This document shows, piece after piece, positions 31,130 to 41,248 of a DNA stretch of 64,000 bases. Both the position numbers and the translations under genes were made by a program. The notes below the pieces were generated by a model, which saw only the letters and a list, made by a program, of their open reading frames with translations, had not been told where the DNA came from and ran no database searches. Where the stretch lies: contig NC_061866.1 of the NCBI RefSeq assembly GCF_907164915.1, positions 53,317,113 to 53,381,112 on the forward strand. Direction: 5' to 3'. Origin of the DNA: Impatiens glandulifera (taxonomy: Eukaryota > Streptophyta > Magnoliopsida > Ericales > Balsaminaceae). Positions within the stretch are counted from its first letter, which is position 1. Each line of letters starts with the position of its first letter.

Positions 31130-33955
31130 ATGATACCTGGTACTGTTACTGATATCAAGTGTGAGATTCCCGAACTTGTGGGTGATAATTATAAGATCTG
31201 GAAAGAAAGGATTTTGCTTCATTTGGGATGTTTAGACATTGATGATGCTATAAGGAAAGATGAGCCAATCATTGATGATGAGAGTACTACGGATGATTTA
31301 CTTCTTCATGAACGATGGGATCGATCTAATCGTCTCAGTATGATGTTTATAAAGACTAAAATATCTGAGAGTATTCGTGGCTCAATTGAAGAGCATAAAA
31401 ATGTCAAAGCATTACTGAAAGGAGTTGATGAACAGTTTGCAACTTCTGATAAAGCTCTTGCCAGTACTCTTATAATCAAGTTCACAACCACGAGGCTCAC
31501 TACTATGAGGGGTGTGCGTGAGCATATCATGAAGCTACGGGACATTGCGGCTCAACTAAAAAGACTTGAGGTTGATATGTCAGAGTCTTTCCTGGTGCAC
31601 TACATACTAGCGACCCTTCCATCTGCGTACGGAGCCTTTAAAGTCTCCTACAACACACATAAGGAGAAATGGTCAATTAATGAACTTATGACCATGTGTG
31701 TTCAGGAAGAGAATAGGTTGTCAATGGATTTGGGTGAGAGTGCATTTACAGTTACACATGGAAAAGACCAGAAATCTCATAAGCCAAAAGGGAAAGGAAA
31801 ATTATCGGCAACCGGAGGGATTAAGAAAGACCCAAAGGATATAAGGTGTTTCTTTTGTAATAAGAGAGGACACGTTAAAAAGGATTGCCTAAAGTATCCG
31901 ATATGGCTTGAGAAGAAAGGTAATTTAATCTCTTTTGTCTGTTATGAATCTAATATGGTTGATATTAATTATAACACATGGTGGATTGATTCTGGTTCTA
32001 CAATCCATGTTTCTAATACCTTACAGGGTATGCGAAACCTAAGGAAGCCAACACCAAATGAAGAACGCATCTATTCCGGAAATGGGATGCAATCACGTGT
32101 GGAGGCTGTTGGGACATGTTATTTAATTTTAAGTAGTGGTTTTAATTTGTGTTTAGAAAAGACCTTTTATGTTCCTAACTTTACTAGGAATTTAATTTCT
32201 ATTTCAAAGCTTGTACCTTTGGGATACTCTTTCAACTTTTATGGAATGTCGTTTGCTTTATTCTATAAATCTAGTAATGTTGGAAATGGTACACTGTTGA
32301 ATGGTCTTTTTTCTATTAATTTACAAAATGACGCTGCTTATAATACTTTACATGATCAATCTGGTGTAAAACGTTGTGTTATAAATGAAGATTCCTCTAC
32401 TTTATGGCACCGTAGATTGGGACACATTTCTATTGATAGAATTAAAAGATTAGTAAAAGATGGAGTACTTAATACTTTAGATTTTACTGATTTTAATACA
32501 TGTGTGGACTGCATTAAGGGAAAGCAGACCAATAAATCCAAGAAAGGTGCTACAAGGAGTACAACCATTTTAGAAATTATCCATTCAGATATTTGTTGTC
32601 CTGATATGGATATGGTTAGTCCGAAATACTTCATCTCTTTCATTGATGATTACTCACGATATATGTATATCTACTTTCTTCATTCTAAAGATGAAGTTTT
32701 AGACGCCTTTAAAGTATTCAAGGCGGAAGTAGAAAAACAATGCGATAAGCAAATTAAGATTGTGAGAACAGACAGAGGTGGAGAATATTATGGTAGATAC
32801 ACTGAGAAGGGACAAGTGGCTGGTCCATTTGCTAAGTTTCTTCAAGAACATGGTATTGTGCCCCAATATACTATGCCTGGTTCTCCGGACCAAAATGGGG
32901 TTGCAGAAAGAAGAAACCGGACTTTGATAGACATGGTACGGAGTATGATGAGTAACTCCAATTTTCCAAAGTCATTATGGATTGATGCTCTAAAAACGGC
33001 TGTGTATATATTAAACCGAGTTCCAACCAAGGCTGTCCCAAAAACACCATTTGAATTATGGAAAGGTTGGAAACCGAGTTTGCAACATATACGCGTTTGG
33101 GGATGTCCGTGTGAAGTAAGAGTTTATAATCCGAAAGAAAAGAAACTAGACCCAAGGACTATTAGTGGATATTTTATTGGATATGCCGAAAGATCTAAGG
33201 GTTATAGATTCTATTGTCCTACTCACAGCACTAGAATTGTGGAATCGAGAAATGCAAAATTTCTTGAGAATGACTTGATTAGTGGGAGCGACCGATCCTG
33301 GAACACCGTTCCAGATAAAGATCATTATGATGTGCAACCATCATGCCCAAGTGATAGATTGATTGTTGTTAACAATAACCCTCCAGTACAATCGGTTATT
33401 GTAAGAACAATTACTGAAAATCCACAAGTTGTTGAAAATGAACCAGTAGATCAAATTTCTCAAGAGTTACCTGAGAGAGTTATGCAACCAGTTGATCAAC
33501 AAGTTTTACAAAATAATGTTGATCCAACATTAAGAAGATCTACTAGAATAAAGAGATCAACAATATCTGATGATTATATTGTGTATCTACAAGAATCGGA
33601 TTTTAATGTCGGAGCCGAAAATGATCCTGAAACATTTTCACAAGCTATAAGTTGTGCAGAATCAAAATTCTGGCATGACGCCATGAAGGATGAGATGGAT
33701 TCTATGACTGTCAATGAAGTCTGGGATCTTGTCGCGTTGCCTGATGGTGTAAAAGCCATTGGATGTAGATGGGTCTTCAAAACAAAGAAAGACTCAATGG
33801 GCAACATTGAAAGATATAAAGCAAGACTTGTTGCTAAGGGATTCACTCAAAGGGAAGGAATTGACTACAAGGATACATTTTCTCCTGTATCAAAGAAAGA
33901 TTCACTTCGCATAATCATGGCATTAGTTGCATATTTTGATTTAGAATTGCAATAA
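31130..33955 (+). pseudogene. Copia gag, protease, integrase and first part of reverse transcriptase
   Basis: 941 codons ending at a TAA (33953-33955). Gag lies in the N-terminal 240 residues, with zinc knuckle [14 protein letters not shown] at 240-253. The protease shows [13 protein letters not shown]. The pre-integrase region has [10 protein letters not shown] and CVDCIKGKQ. The integrase has [17 protein letters not shown] and [14 protein letters not shown], supplying D, D and E. Reverse transcriptase begins at [14 protein letters not shown]. The stop interrupts the conserved segment just before MDVKTAFLNG, where related elements read glutamine, consistent with CAA to TAA. It is otherwise free of stops. 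Confidence 0.9.
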
Positions 33956-35194
33956 ATGGATGTGAAAACGGCTTTTCTCAATGGAGAACTAGAGGAAGAG
34001 GTATACATGAAACAACCTGAAGGATTTTCCTCTAGTAATGGTGAGCATTTAGTATGCAAGCTTAAGAAATCCATATACGGATTGAAACAAGCTTCCCGTC
34101 AATGGTATTTGAAATTCCATGATGTTGTCTCTTCGTTTGGTTTTGTAGAGAATGTTATGGATCATTGTATATACCAAAAGGTCAGTGGGAGCAAGTTTTG
34201 TTTCCTTGTTCTATATGTGGATGATATTCTACTTGCTGCAAATGACAAGGGTTTGTTATATGAGGTGAAACAATTTCTCTCTAAGAACTTTGATATGAAG
34301 GATATGGGTGATGCGTCTTATGTCATTGGCATTAAGATACATAGAGACAGAAAAAGAAGAGTTTTGGGTCTGTCTCAAGAAACCTATATCAATAAGCTTT
34401 TAGAAAGATTTCGGATGAAAGATTGTTCACCAAGTATAGCTCCCGTTGTTAAGGGTGATAAATTTTGTTTGAACCAATCCCCAAGGAATGATCTCGAAAG
34501 AGAACAAATGAAAAACATTCCATATGCTTCTGCTGTTGGAAGCCTGATGTATGCTCAAGTTTGTACAAGACCTGACATTGCATTTATTGTTGGGGTATTG
34601 GGAAGATATCAAAGTAATCCAGGTTTAGACCACTGGAAAGCTGCAAAGAAAGTGATGAGATACCTTCAAGGAACGAAGGATTACATGCTTACATTTAGAC
34701 GGACTGATACTCTAGAAGTGGTAGGCTACTCCGATGCAGATTTTGCTGGATGTATTGATTCACGAAAATCAACATCTGGTTATGTTTTTATGCTTGCTGG
34801 TGGAGCTGTATCTTGGAGGAGTGCAAAGCAGAGATTGATTGCAACCTCCACTATGGAAGCCGAATTTGTATCGTGTTTTGAGGCTACTTCGCATGGTGTA
34901 TGGATGAAGAGTTTTATTGATGGGCTTAGAATTATGGATTCTATCTCTAGGCCATTGCAATTGTTTTGTGACAACTCAGCTGCAATCTTTATGGCTAAGA
35001 ATAATAAGAGTGGTAGTCGAAGTAAACACATCGACATTGAATACTTAGCCATTAGAGAACGTGTTAAGGAAAAGAAAGTGGTCATTGAACACATTAGCAC
35101 TAAGTTGATGATTGCTGATCCTTTGACTAAAGGCATGCCACCAAAGAATTTCAAGGATCATGTAGAACGAATGGGACTTAGTTCTGTTTTATGA
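33956..35194 (+). pseudogene. Copia reverse transcriptase (second part) and RNase H
   Basis: This continues the same frame directly after the TAA at 33955, opening by chance with an ATG (MDVKTAFLNGELEEEVYM). It holds the catalytic LYVDDILLA of reverse transcriptase and the RNase H motifs GYSDADFAGCIDSRKSTSG, LIATSTMEAEF and SKHIDIEYLAIRE. It ends DPLTKGMPPKNF and a short tail. On its own it lacks the protease needed to mature, so the element is probably non-autonomous unless the stop is read through. Confidence 0.9.
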
Positions 35195-35465
35195 TTTTAT
35201 TTATTGTAACAACAATGTTTTAAGTGAAACTCTAATAAGTAATGATTTCTCATATTTGATTTACGTTATGCGCATATTGATCGTTTTTGAGAAATAATAA
35301 AGTTCGGACCTAGAATAAAAATATGGTTTATTCATTGAGTTTTATGGGTTGTTATTGAGAAATGTGATGCATTGTGATACATAGAAGATGATTCTCAATT
35401 TTAGAGGATTTATCTCTATGATTCATGTATCAAATTTATTGTGATATGATTTTATTTATTAAAAA
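35195..35465. other. Copia 3' untranslated region
   Basis: Non-coding sequence between the RNase H stop and the 3' LTR. I looked for a purine tract next to the LTR and saw only TTATTAAAAA. Confidence 0.6.
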
Positions 35466-35803
35466 TGTTGGAATTAAATGGTTTAATTAATAAATTAAAG
35501 TTTAATAATTTAGATAACTACCCACTAATTAGTAATAACTACCCATTTGGAATAACTACCCACTAACTAGTAACTACCCATTAAGGTCTCTTTGATGGAA
35601 AGAGAGGGATTATAAATATAGTGTTAAGGTCCCTAAGGCCATTATCTCATTTAAGAAAAACACCATCGATAAGAGATAAATCGGTTTTAGAAGATCGAAA
35701 CTTTAAAGTATCAAGAAGAATGGCCGGAGATAAGTTTAAATTATTTTTCCGCATTAGATCTAAATAAAAGAGTTGTTAGATCATTAAGTATATAAATTCT
35801 ACA
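35466..35803 (+). repeat. 3' LTR of the copia element
   Basis: 338 bp, the partner of 30231-30568 with about 11 substitutions. Here the donor-like site has changed from GAGGTAAG to GAGATAAG. Confidence 0.92.
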
Positions 35804-36322
35804 TGTCCATGATGCTTTCTTAATAGATTTAGCGATTTTAAGATCATCCAAACGAATCACGTCTCTAAGGAAATCATGAAAAGGAAGAATCCGTTTCTCA
35901 AGGCTCGTTGTCAGAATTTTCGCCATTGAACACAAGAAAGATGCGAGTTCAGTACCTGAAATGCCCAATGAATAAAAGAAATTCAACTTGGGTAAAAGGG
36001 ATTTTGAGGGATTAAAAAGGGAAAGTAACTCAGGGCATGACTTGACAAGTTTAAAGATATGGGTATCAGTGAATCCATGGTTTCTAAGAAGTGCGATCAC
36101 AGAATCAGGCTTCTCTGCATATTTGAAATGTAACCTACGAGATAGAGATAGAGCGTCTTTTGCAGGGAATCCACATGAAGACATGAGATAAGAGACTGCA
36201 AATGACTCCGTTGAGATTGCTGCTGCAAAAAGCCTAACCCTGATCTGGGTAAAGAAGAAATCAACTGGAGTTCCATGCCCATTGACGCGGCAAGCTGTTA
36301 GCCTTTTGCAAAGCATCCACAT
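35804..36322 (-). pseudogene. mTERF-a copy, N-terminal part
   Basis: The first half of the decayed mTERF-a copy, starting MWMLCKRLTACRVNGHG like mTERF-a. It has an in-frame deletion of eight codons after the presequence (STESFAV against the longer STDQCSDNGKQSF). It keeps GFTDTHIFKLVKSCP and reads KKASWT at the copia insertion point, after which the frame enters the LTR and stops. It lines up with 29549-30230 across the TGTCC duplication. Confidence 0.9.
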
Positions 36323-36429
36323 AGAACCAAACAGTAGGGTTCTAGAGCTGCTATAAAGAAATCCGAGGAGAAGAGAAAAGAAAAATGTAGTCTTTTAAGA
36401 AAACCCAGTTATAATAGGAAACGCCTAAC

Positions 36430-37285
36430 AGGGAATTGAAAACTAACCTTATTTCTTATTTATTTTTATTTTTTAAATTTATTATTAAAGATATATCTAA
36501 ATTATTATTTTATTAAAATATTTTAATTATTATTTTTATAAATTTGATTATTTATATTTTAATATATATATTTAAATTAATATTTTAAACTATTATTTAT
36601 ATAAATTTAATTATTTATATTTTAATATATATTTATTTTTAATTATTATTTTATATAATATTTTATTTTAAAAAATTTAATCTAATATTCTATAAATAAG
36701 AATTTTTTTAAATATAATGACAAAAAATATTTAAAATGAATAACAGTTCAAAATGTCATCAATAAAGTAGAAAATAATGAAATTAAGTATTTGAGAAATA
36801 ATAATAAAATATAGTTAAAGATTTAATGAGTAAAATTGTTAATAATTTAAAGAAGAATAATTATAATTATTTTTATAAATTATTATATATAGTTATGATT
36901 AAAGTATTTTAAATATATTAATATTTATCAATTATTTATGAGAATAGTAAAGTAAAGATTTATTATATTATATTATATTATATATAAATAATAATTGAAA
37001 TATAAATATATATATTAAAATTATAATTATAAAATTTATAAAAATAATAATTTAAAATATAAATAATAATGTAAACATATACATCAAAATATAAATAATT
37101 TAATTCATAAAAAAAAATTAAAAAATTAAATAAAAATAATAATTTAAATATATATATTTAATAATAAATTTAAATATAATAAAAATAAATAAATAACTAA
37201 ATTAAATTAAAATAAAAAAAAAACTGAATTTGAATATTAAAGTAAATTAGTTTAGAAAATTAAACGGTAAAACAAAGTTAATTTA
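36430..37285. repeat. Diverged relative of the AT-rich inverted-repeat element
   Basis: An AT-rich stretch between duplicated mTERF upstream sequences, in the position matching the element at 6512-7612. It ends in AAATTAGTTTAGAAAATTAAAC, like the other copy's right end. The terminal repeats are badly eroded and the boundaries are approximate. No coding frame. Confidence 0.4.
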
Positions 37286-37639
37286 GAGACAGTATATGAA
37301 ATTATTCCTTATGAATTGAAGTTAGAACTTCTTTTAAAAATTGAATTATTTGATCAAATAAAATAAAGTATTAATATTGTATTTAATTAAATAAGTGATT
37401 TATAATGAAGAAAGATAAGTATGCAAAATTGAGTTGTCAATACTTATTTGATACAAAATTCTTGATAAAAATAAATTGGGTAACATAATTTAATAATTTA
37501 TACATAACCAAATTATCAAAACTTAAAAATAATAATAATAAAAAATCATCTAATTTAATCCTCTATCATATTAAATAAAATATAAATTTTAAATTTTATT
37601 TTAATTTAAAAATTAAAATATACATTTACTCAAATTGAA
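37286..37639. other. mTERF upstream remnant and AT-rich DNA
   Basis: 37300-37390 matches the mTERF upstream segment at 5740-5840 and 7621-7740. The rest is AT-rich without a gene. Confidence 0.5.
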
Positions 37640-38253
37640 CCCATCCACTACCTAACTTTTGTCTCTCATTGTAACAGATGCTTTTGTCGTTAGTGTTCTT
37701 TCCGATCTTTAAGCATTTCACCGTTCCAAAAAAAATTCCCTTTAACGCTAACGTACTCCAGCTTGGTAGTTTTCATCGCCTGTCCAAGATTGAGCCCTGA
37801 ACTTTGACGGCCGACTTAAAAATCATTTCAGATAGCGCTTGAATCCTCTGTATTACCGCAGTTGTTGGCACAAAGTTAGTCAATGCTTATTCCCCGGATA
37901 CCGTCATTGGTTCTTATCCGGAAAAAGAAGTTCACGACCTGTGGCCTTCTTCCTCCACGTGACATTGCTCCGTCAAGTTTTCGCCCATTGCGGAAAATTT
38001 CCCACTGCTACCTCCCTAGTTTGGACTGTGTCTTAGTCCCAGCGTGGTTGATCATCCTCTCGGACCAGTTACTGCTAAGCTATTACATCACAGATGCGAG
38101 CCCCTCCTCAGACGGATTCCTCATTTTGCTCCTCGGCCTACAGAATATTAACAGCCGTTTATAGTTGTTGTTCCCTTTCCAATGGTAGGTTCTTACGCGT
38201 TACTCATATGTCCGTCACTAGAAACATAACATCCCATCTGACTTGTATGTGTT
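37640..38253 (-). pseudogene. Plastid 16S rRNA fragment in the nuclear genome (NUPT), decayed
   Basis: The reverse strand reads through a large part of plastid 16S rRNA. Recognisable stretches include GAGTAACGCGTAAGAACCT, CTGGTCCGAGAGGATGATCA, GACGGAGCAATG, GAACTTCTTTTTCCGGA and the 530-loop region as GTGCCAACAACTGCGGTAAT, where the rRNA has GCAGCCGCGG. After these come TACCAAGCTGGAGTACG and GATCGGAAAGAACAC. Most differences are C-to-T or G-to-A, as expected from decay of methylated nuclear DNA, and there are some deletions. The plastid origin is clear from these motifs; a mitochondrial or bacterial source fits less well. It is not a working rRNA gene. The left duplicated block lacks it. Confidence 0.9.
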
Positions 38254-38366
38254 TCCACAAATTTTTTAAATTACAAATCTTTTTTAAAATTTAATTGTTT
38301 CAAATTTATGGATGAGTCACCCCACAAATTGACTCAAATATATACATTTACTCAAATTGAATATAC

Positions 38367-38411
38367 AATAAATAAATAAATAAATAAATATATATATATA
38401 TATATATATAT
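38367..38411. repeat. (AAAT)n then (AT)n microsatellite
   Basis: About six AATA-type repeats run directly into about eleven AT repeats. Homology with the left duplicated block resumes immediately afterwards at 38412. Confidence 0.85.
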
Positions 38412-39033
38412 TAGGATAACAAAATACTAATTTATAATAACCTCTATAGGTTCAATTTCAATTTTTTATTTTAACAACCTTGTGGTGAATTTGATACTTA
38501 ATCCCAAATGGGGACAAGTATCATATCAATTCGATCCCATACTTAAAAGACATAATATAGAAGTAGTCAAACTTTTACTAGAATGATTATGTACATGTAA
38601 AAGATATGCACAAAAGGCATCCAAGCAAATAATTCAGCAGGGAAAGAAGTCTAAGATGATTTATTTTCTTATTCTAATGTGTAAATTCTTACTATTTCTG
38701 CATAAGAAAAATTGTAATCGGTTCAATTTGAGAATACAAAGAAAAGACGGATTTGCACAAAAAAACGTTATAATTTAGATCAAAAATGAAAAAGTCAGAT
38801 ATTGTTCTGCCTTCGAAAAACTCTCAACAACAATTTCAAATGGACAAAAGCTAGAGAATCCCCTTTGACTTACAATTTGAACATGTAATTCTCATCTCTT
38901 AAGAAATGAAGAAAGACGAATCTCATCATGATAGACTCATAGACCAGTTAAATAAAGATCATAATCTAGCTAATGCAAACAAAAGAAAACAAAACCCCAG
39001 ATAAAATGTGGGATGGTTAAGAAGGCTTTAAAA
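38412..39033. other. mTERF-c 3' flank
   Basis: Closely matches 7805-8538, the flank of mTERF-b. No gene. Confidence 0.7.
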
Positions 39034-40287
39034 CTAACTACTTACCACCACCGCCAGCCCCGGGTTGAAAAAACCATTGTTTCCTTCAGAAAGAATTTCC
39101 TCGTGATGATCGAATATATTCAACATTTCAGGAACATCCATTTTTCCATGAAATATATCCAATAATCCAGGTAAAGCCTTCTCATACTTGCTTATAAACC
39201 TGTTTATAAAAGTCTTATCAAGGCTGCATAATACAGAGGACAAGGGAACTTCTTTCTCCAAAATTCCCTCCAACATCAACATCTTTATAATTGAACACCT
39301 GGGTATGACCCTCTTCTCCAGACTGTATAGAAGAACCGAAGGCACGCAAGCGATATCAGCCGGCTTCGCCCCCATTTTATTTATCAGAAATTCCATCTTT
39401 CCGCATATGTTCTTCTCAGACAACCGCAAGCAAAAAGGATGTTTCTTGAAAGCCATTCGAAAATCGTTTTCAGTCCACCCATACTTCAAATACGTTCCAA
39501 CTTTAAGTTCCCAAGTGCGCTTTCTCAGCTCAGAAACAATAGTCAATGCACTACAAAACGTCATTTTCTTGTGATCGAATCCCATTTCAATAACTTCATC
39601 CACTTTTTCCTTAAACTGTGTTGGCTTCTGGAGCAGGACACGTATGCTGTGAGTAGCTAATTGTACCAAGAATGATTTAGGAACATCAAGTTCTCTTAGA
39701 AGTTCAATATTGCTTGCAAGTCTTCTAATATCGCCTTTGTTGTCAGCCCATGATGCTCTCTTAATAGATACTGCAATTCTATGATTATCCAAGCCAATCA
39801 CATCTCTCAGGAAACGGTGAAAGGGAAGAATGCGTTTATCAAGGCTCATTCTAAGAAGATTTGCCTTGGAAGACAATAAAGATGCGAGTTCAGTATCTGT
39901 GACCCCCAATGAATAAAAGAAATTGAATTTGGGTAAAAGGGTTTTTGAGGGATTACTAGAAAGTAAGTCCGGGCATGATTTCACAAGTTTGAAGATATAG
40001 GTATCAGTGAATCCATGGCTTCTAAGAAGTGCAATCACGGAATCAGGCCTTTCTGCTGATTCGAAATGTACCCTTCGAGATAGAGATTGAGCTTCTTTTG
40101 TGGCTAACCCAAATACAGACATCAGATATGACACTCTAAAGGACTGTTTACCATTGCTGCATTTCTTCGTTGAGAACGACTCTGCAAAAATCCTAACCCT
40201 AATCTGGGTAATGAAGAACCCAATTGGATAAACCCTTCCTGTTCCACGCATATTTAAGCGGGAAGATGCTAGCGTTTTGCAAAACAT
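39034..40287 (-). CDS. mTERF-family protein (mTERF-c), probably mitochondrial
   Basis: Intronless, 417 residues, the duplicate of mTERF-b (8539-9801) with only scattered changes and an open frame throughout. The start MFCKTLASSR is fixed by an in-frame TGA upstream, where mTERF-b has CGA. The N-terminus is presequence-like (TQIRVRIFAESFST). The repeat region includes GFTDTYIFKLVKSCP, FFYSLGVTDTELASLL and KMEFLINKMGAKPADIA. Substitutions relative to mTERF-b include H to Y in the first motif and D to G near NKGDIRRLA. Both copies look functional. Role by family: organelle nucleic-acid binding. Confidence 0.92.
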   Translation of the reverse strand: MFCKTLASSRLNMRGTGRVYPIGFFITQIRVRIFAESFSTKKCSNGKQSFRVSYLMSVFGLATKEAQSLSRRVHFESAERPDSVIALLRSHGFTDTYIFKLVKSCPDLLSSNPSKTLLPKFNFFYSLGVTDTELASLLSSKANLLRMSLDKRILPFHRFLRDVIGLDNHRIAVSIKRASWADNKGDIRRLASNIELLRELDVPKSFLVQLATHSIRVLLQKPTQFKEKVDEVIEMGFDHKKMTFCSALTIVSELRKRTWELKVGTYLKYGWTENDFRMAFKKHPFCLRLSEKNICGKMEFLINKMGAKPADIACVPSVLLYSLEKRVIPRCSIIKMLMLEGILEKEVPLSSVLCSLDKTFINRFISKYEKALPGLLDIFHGKMDVPEMLNIFDHHEEILSEGNNGFFNPGLAVVVSS

Positions 40288-41248
40288 CGAAACAGAAACA
40301 GAAGCAGTATGTAATATGTATGATTGACGAGATCACAACGTTTTAGGAGGTAACAAACTAGGTTTTACTGACGACGTACCTTGGAAGCGTCTATGTTAGG
40401 ATGTGTATTTTGCAGTCGCAGTATAGGAATGGCGAAGTGAGGAGATACAAGGAAGGACTTTTGGAGCACAAAAAACCTCAAAAAATTGGCGGCGGCCCAA
40501 CCGGTCTAGTTTGGTTTAATTATTTATAGTCCCAACTTATACGGAAATGAGAACAATAAACATTTTAGGTTGGGATCTGGATAATTTGGTACTAAAGTTG
40601 TGATTGTTTCATTAATTTTTAAGATTATATATGATTTTATTTGTTAAAATGTGTCATTTTTTTTTTGTACCAAAAAGGATTTAGGAACATCAAGATCTCT
40701 TAGAAGTTCAACAACATGGCTTGCAATTCTTCTAATTGTCTCTTAATAGCTTTGTTGATCATTCAACTCAATCTCATCTTACGGTGAGAATCTGTTTATC
40801 GAGGCTCATTTTCAGGTCTTTCGACATAATTCACAAGTTGTAAGACAATTATATCGCCCATCAAATTTCATTATCTAGAGTGCCTTTCAGAAGATTTGAT
40901 GAGGGGTTGGGATACATTTTGTGGCATAGTGTGATCAAATGAAGATTTGGATGATGTAACACCAAAACATGACCAATCTTCACATAGCATATTTTGGTCA
41001 TTTATCGATAAGTATACATCAATTGAGAAGAGCATACGATTGAGTTGCAAAAATATATTTAATCAAACAAGTTGAGAGGTTTATTTGAAATGAAAAGAGT
41101 ATCCATTAATTAATCTCTTGCTTCATTAGCTGGTGGTGCCATGGCAAATTCCTATAAGAGTTATAGACCAGCTAATAACAGCAACAACATCCATTACAAT
41201 TCACTACAAGCCTTAAATTTAAAAATATATATATATATTATTAGAAAT
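40288..41248. other. Between mTERF-c and mTERF-d; includes an old mTERF relic
   Basis: This holds the mTERF-c 5' flank and, at about 40677-40870, the same decayed mTERF relic as at 10184-10415 in the left block. The remainder to 41248 is mTERF-d 3' flank, matched by 10416-10740. Confidence 0.65.

Larger units (their letters stand above)
30231..35803 (+). mobile_element. Ty1/copia retrotransposon inserted in the mTERF pseudogene
   Basis: 5573 bp. The LTRs are 338 bp (30231-30568 and 35466-35803), TG...CA, with about 11 differences by eye (roughly 3%). The target-site duplication TGTCC is at 30226-30230 and 35804-35808. The primer-binding site at 30571-30583 reads TGGTATCAGAGCC. The order protease, integrase, reverse transcriptase, RNase H places it in Ty1/copia. 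One nonsense codon (33953-33955) interrupts the frame. No convincing polypurine tract is seen next to the 3' LTR, only a short A run. The clade is not assigned. Confidence 0.93.

Noticed and set aside
37839..38294. Open frames of 60-93 codons on the plus strand
   Set aside because: They are chance frames in the antisense of a plastid 16S rRNA fragment.
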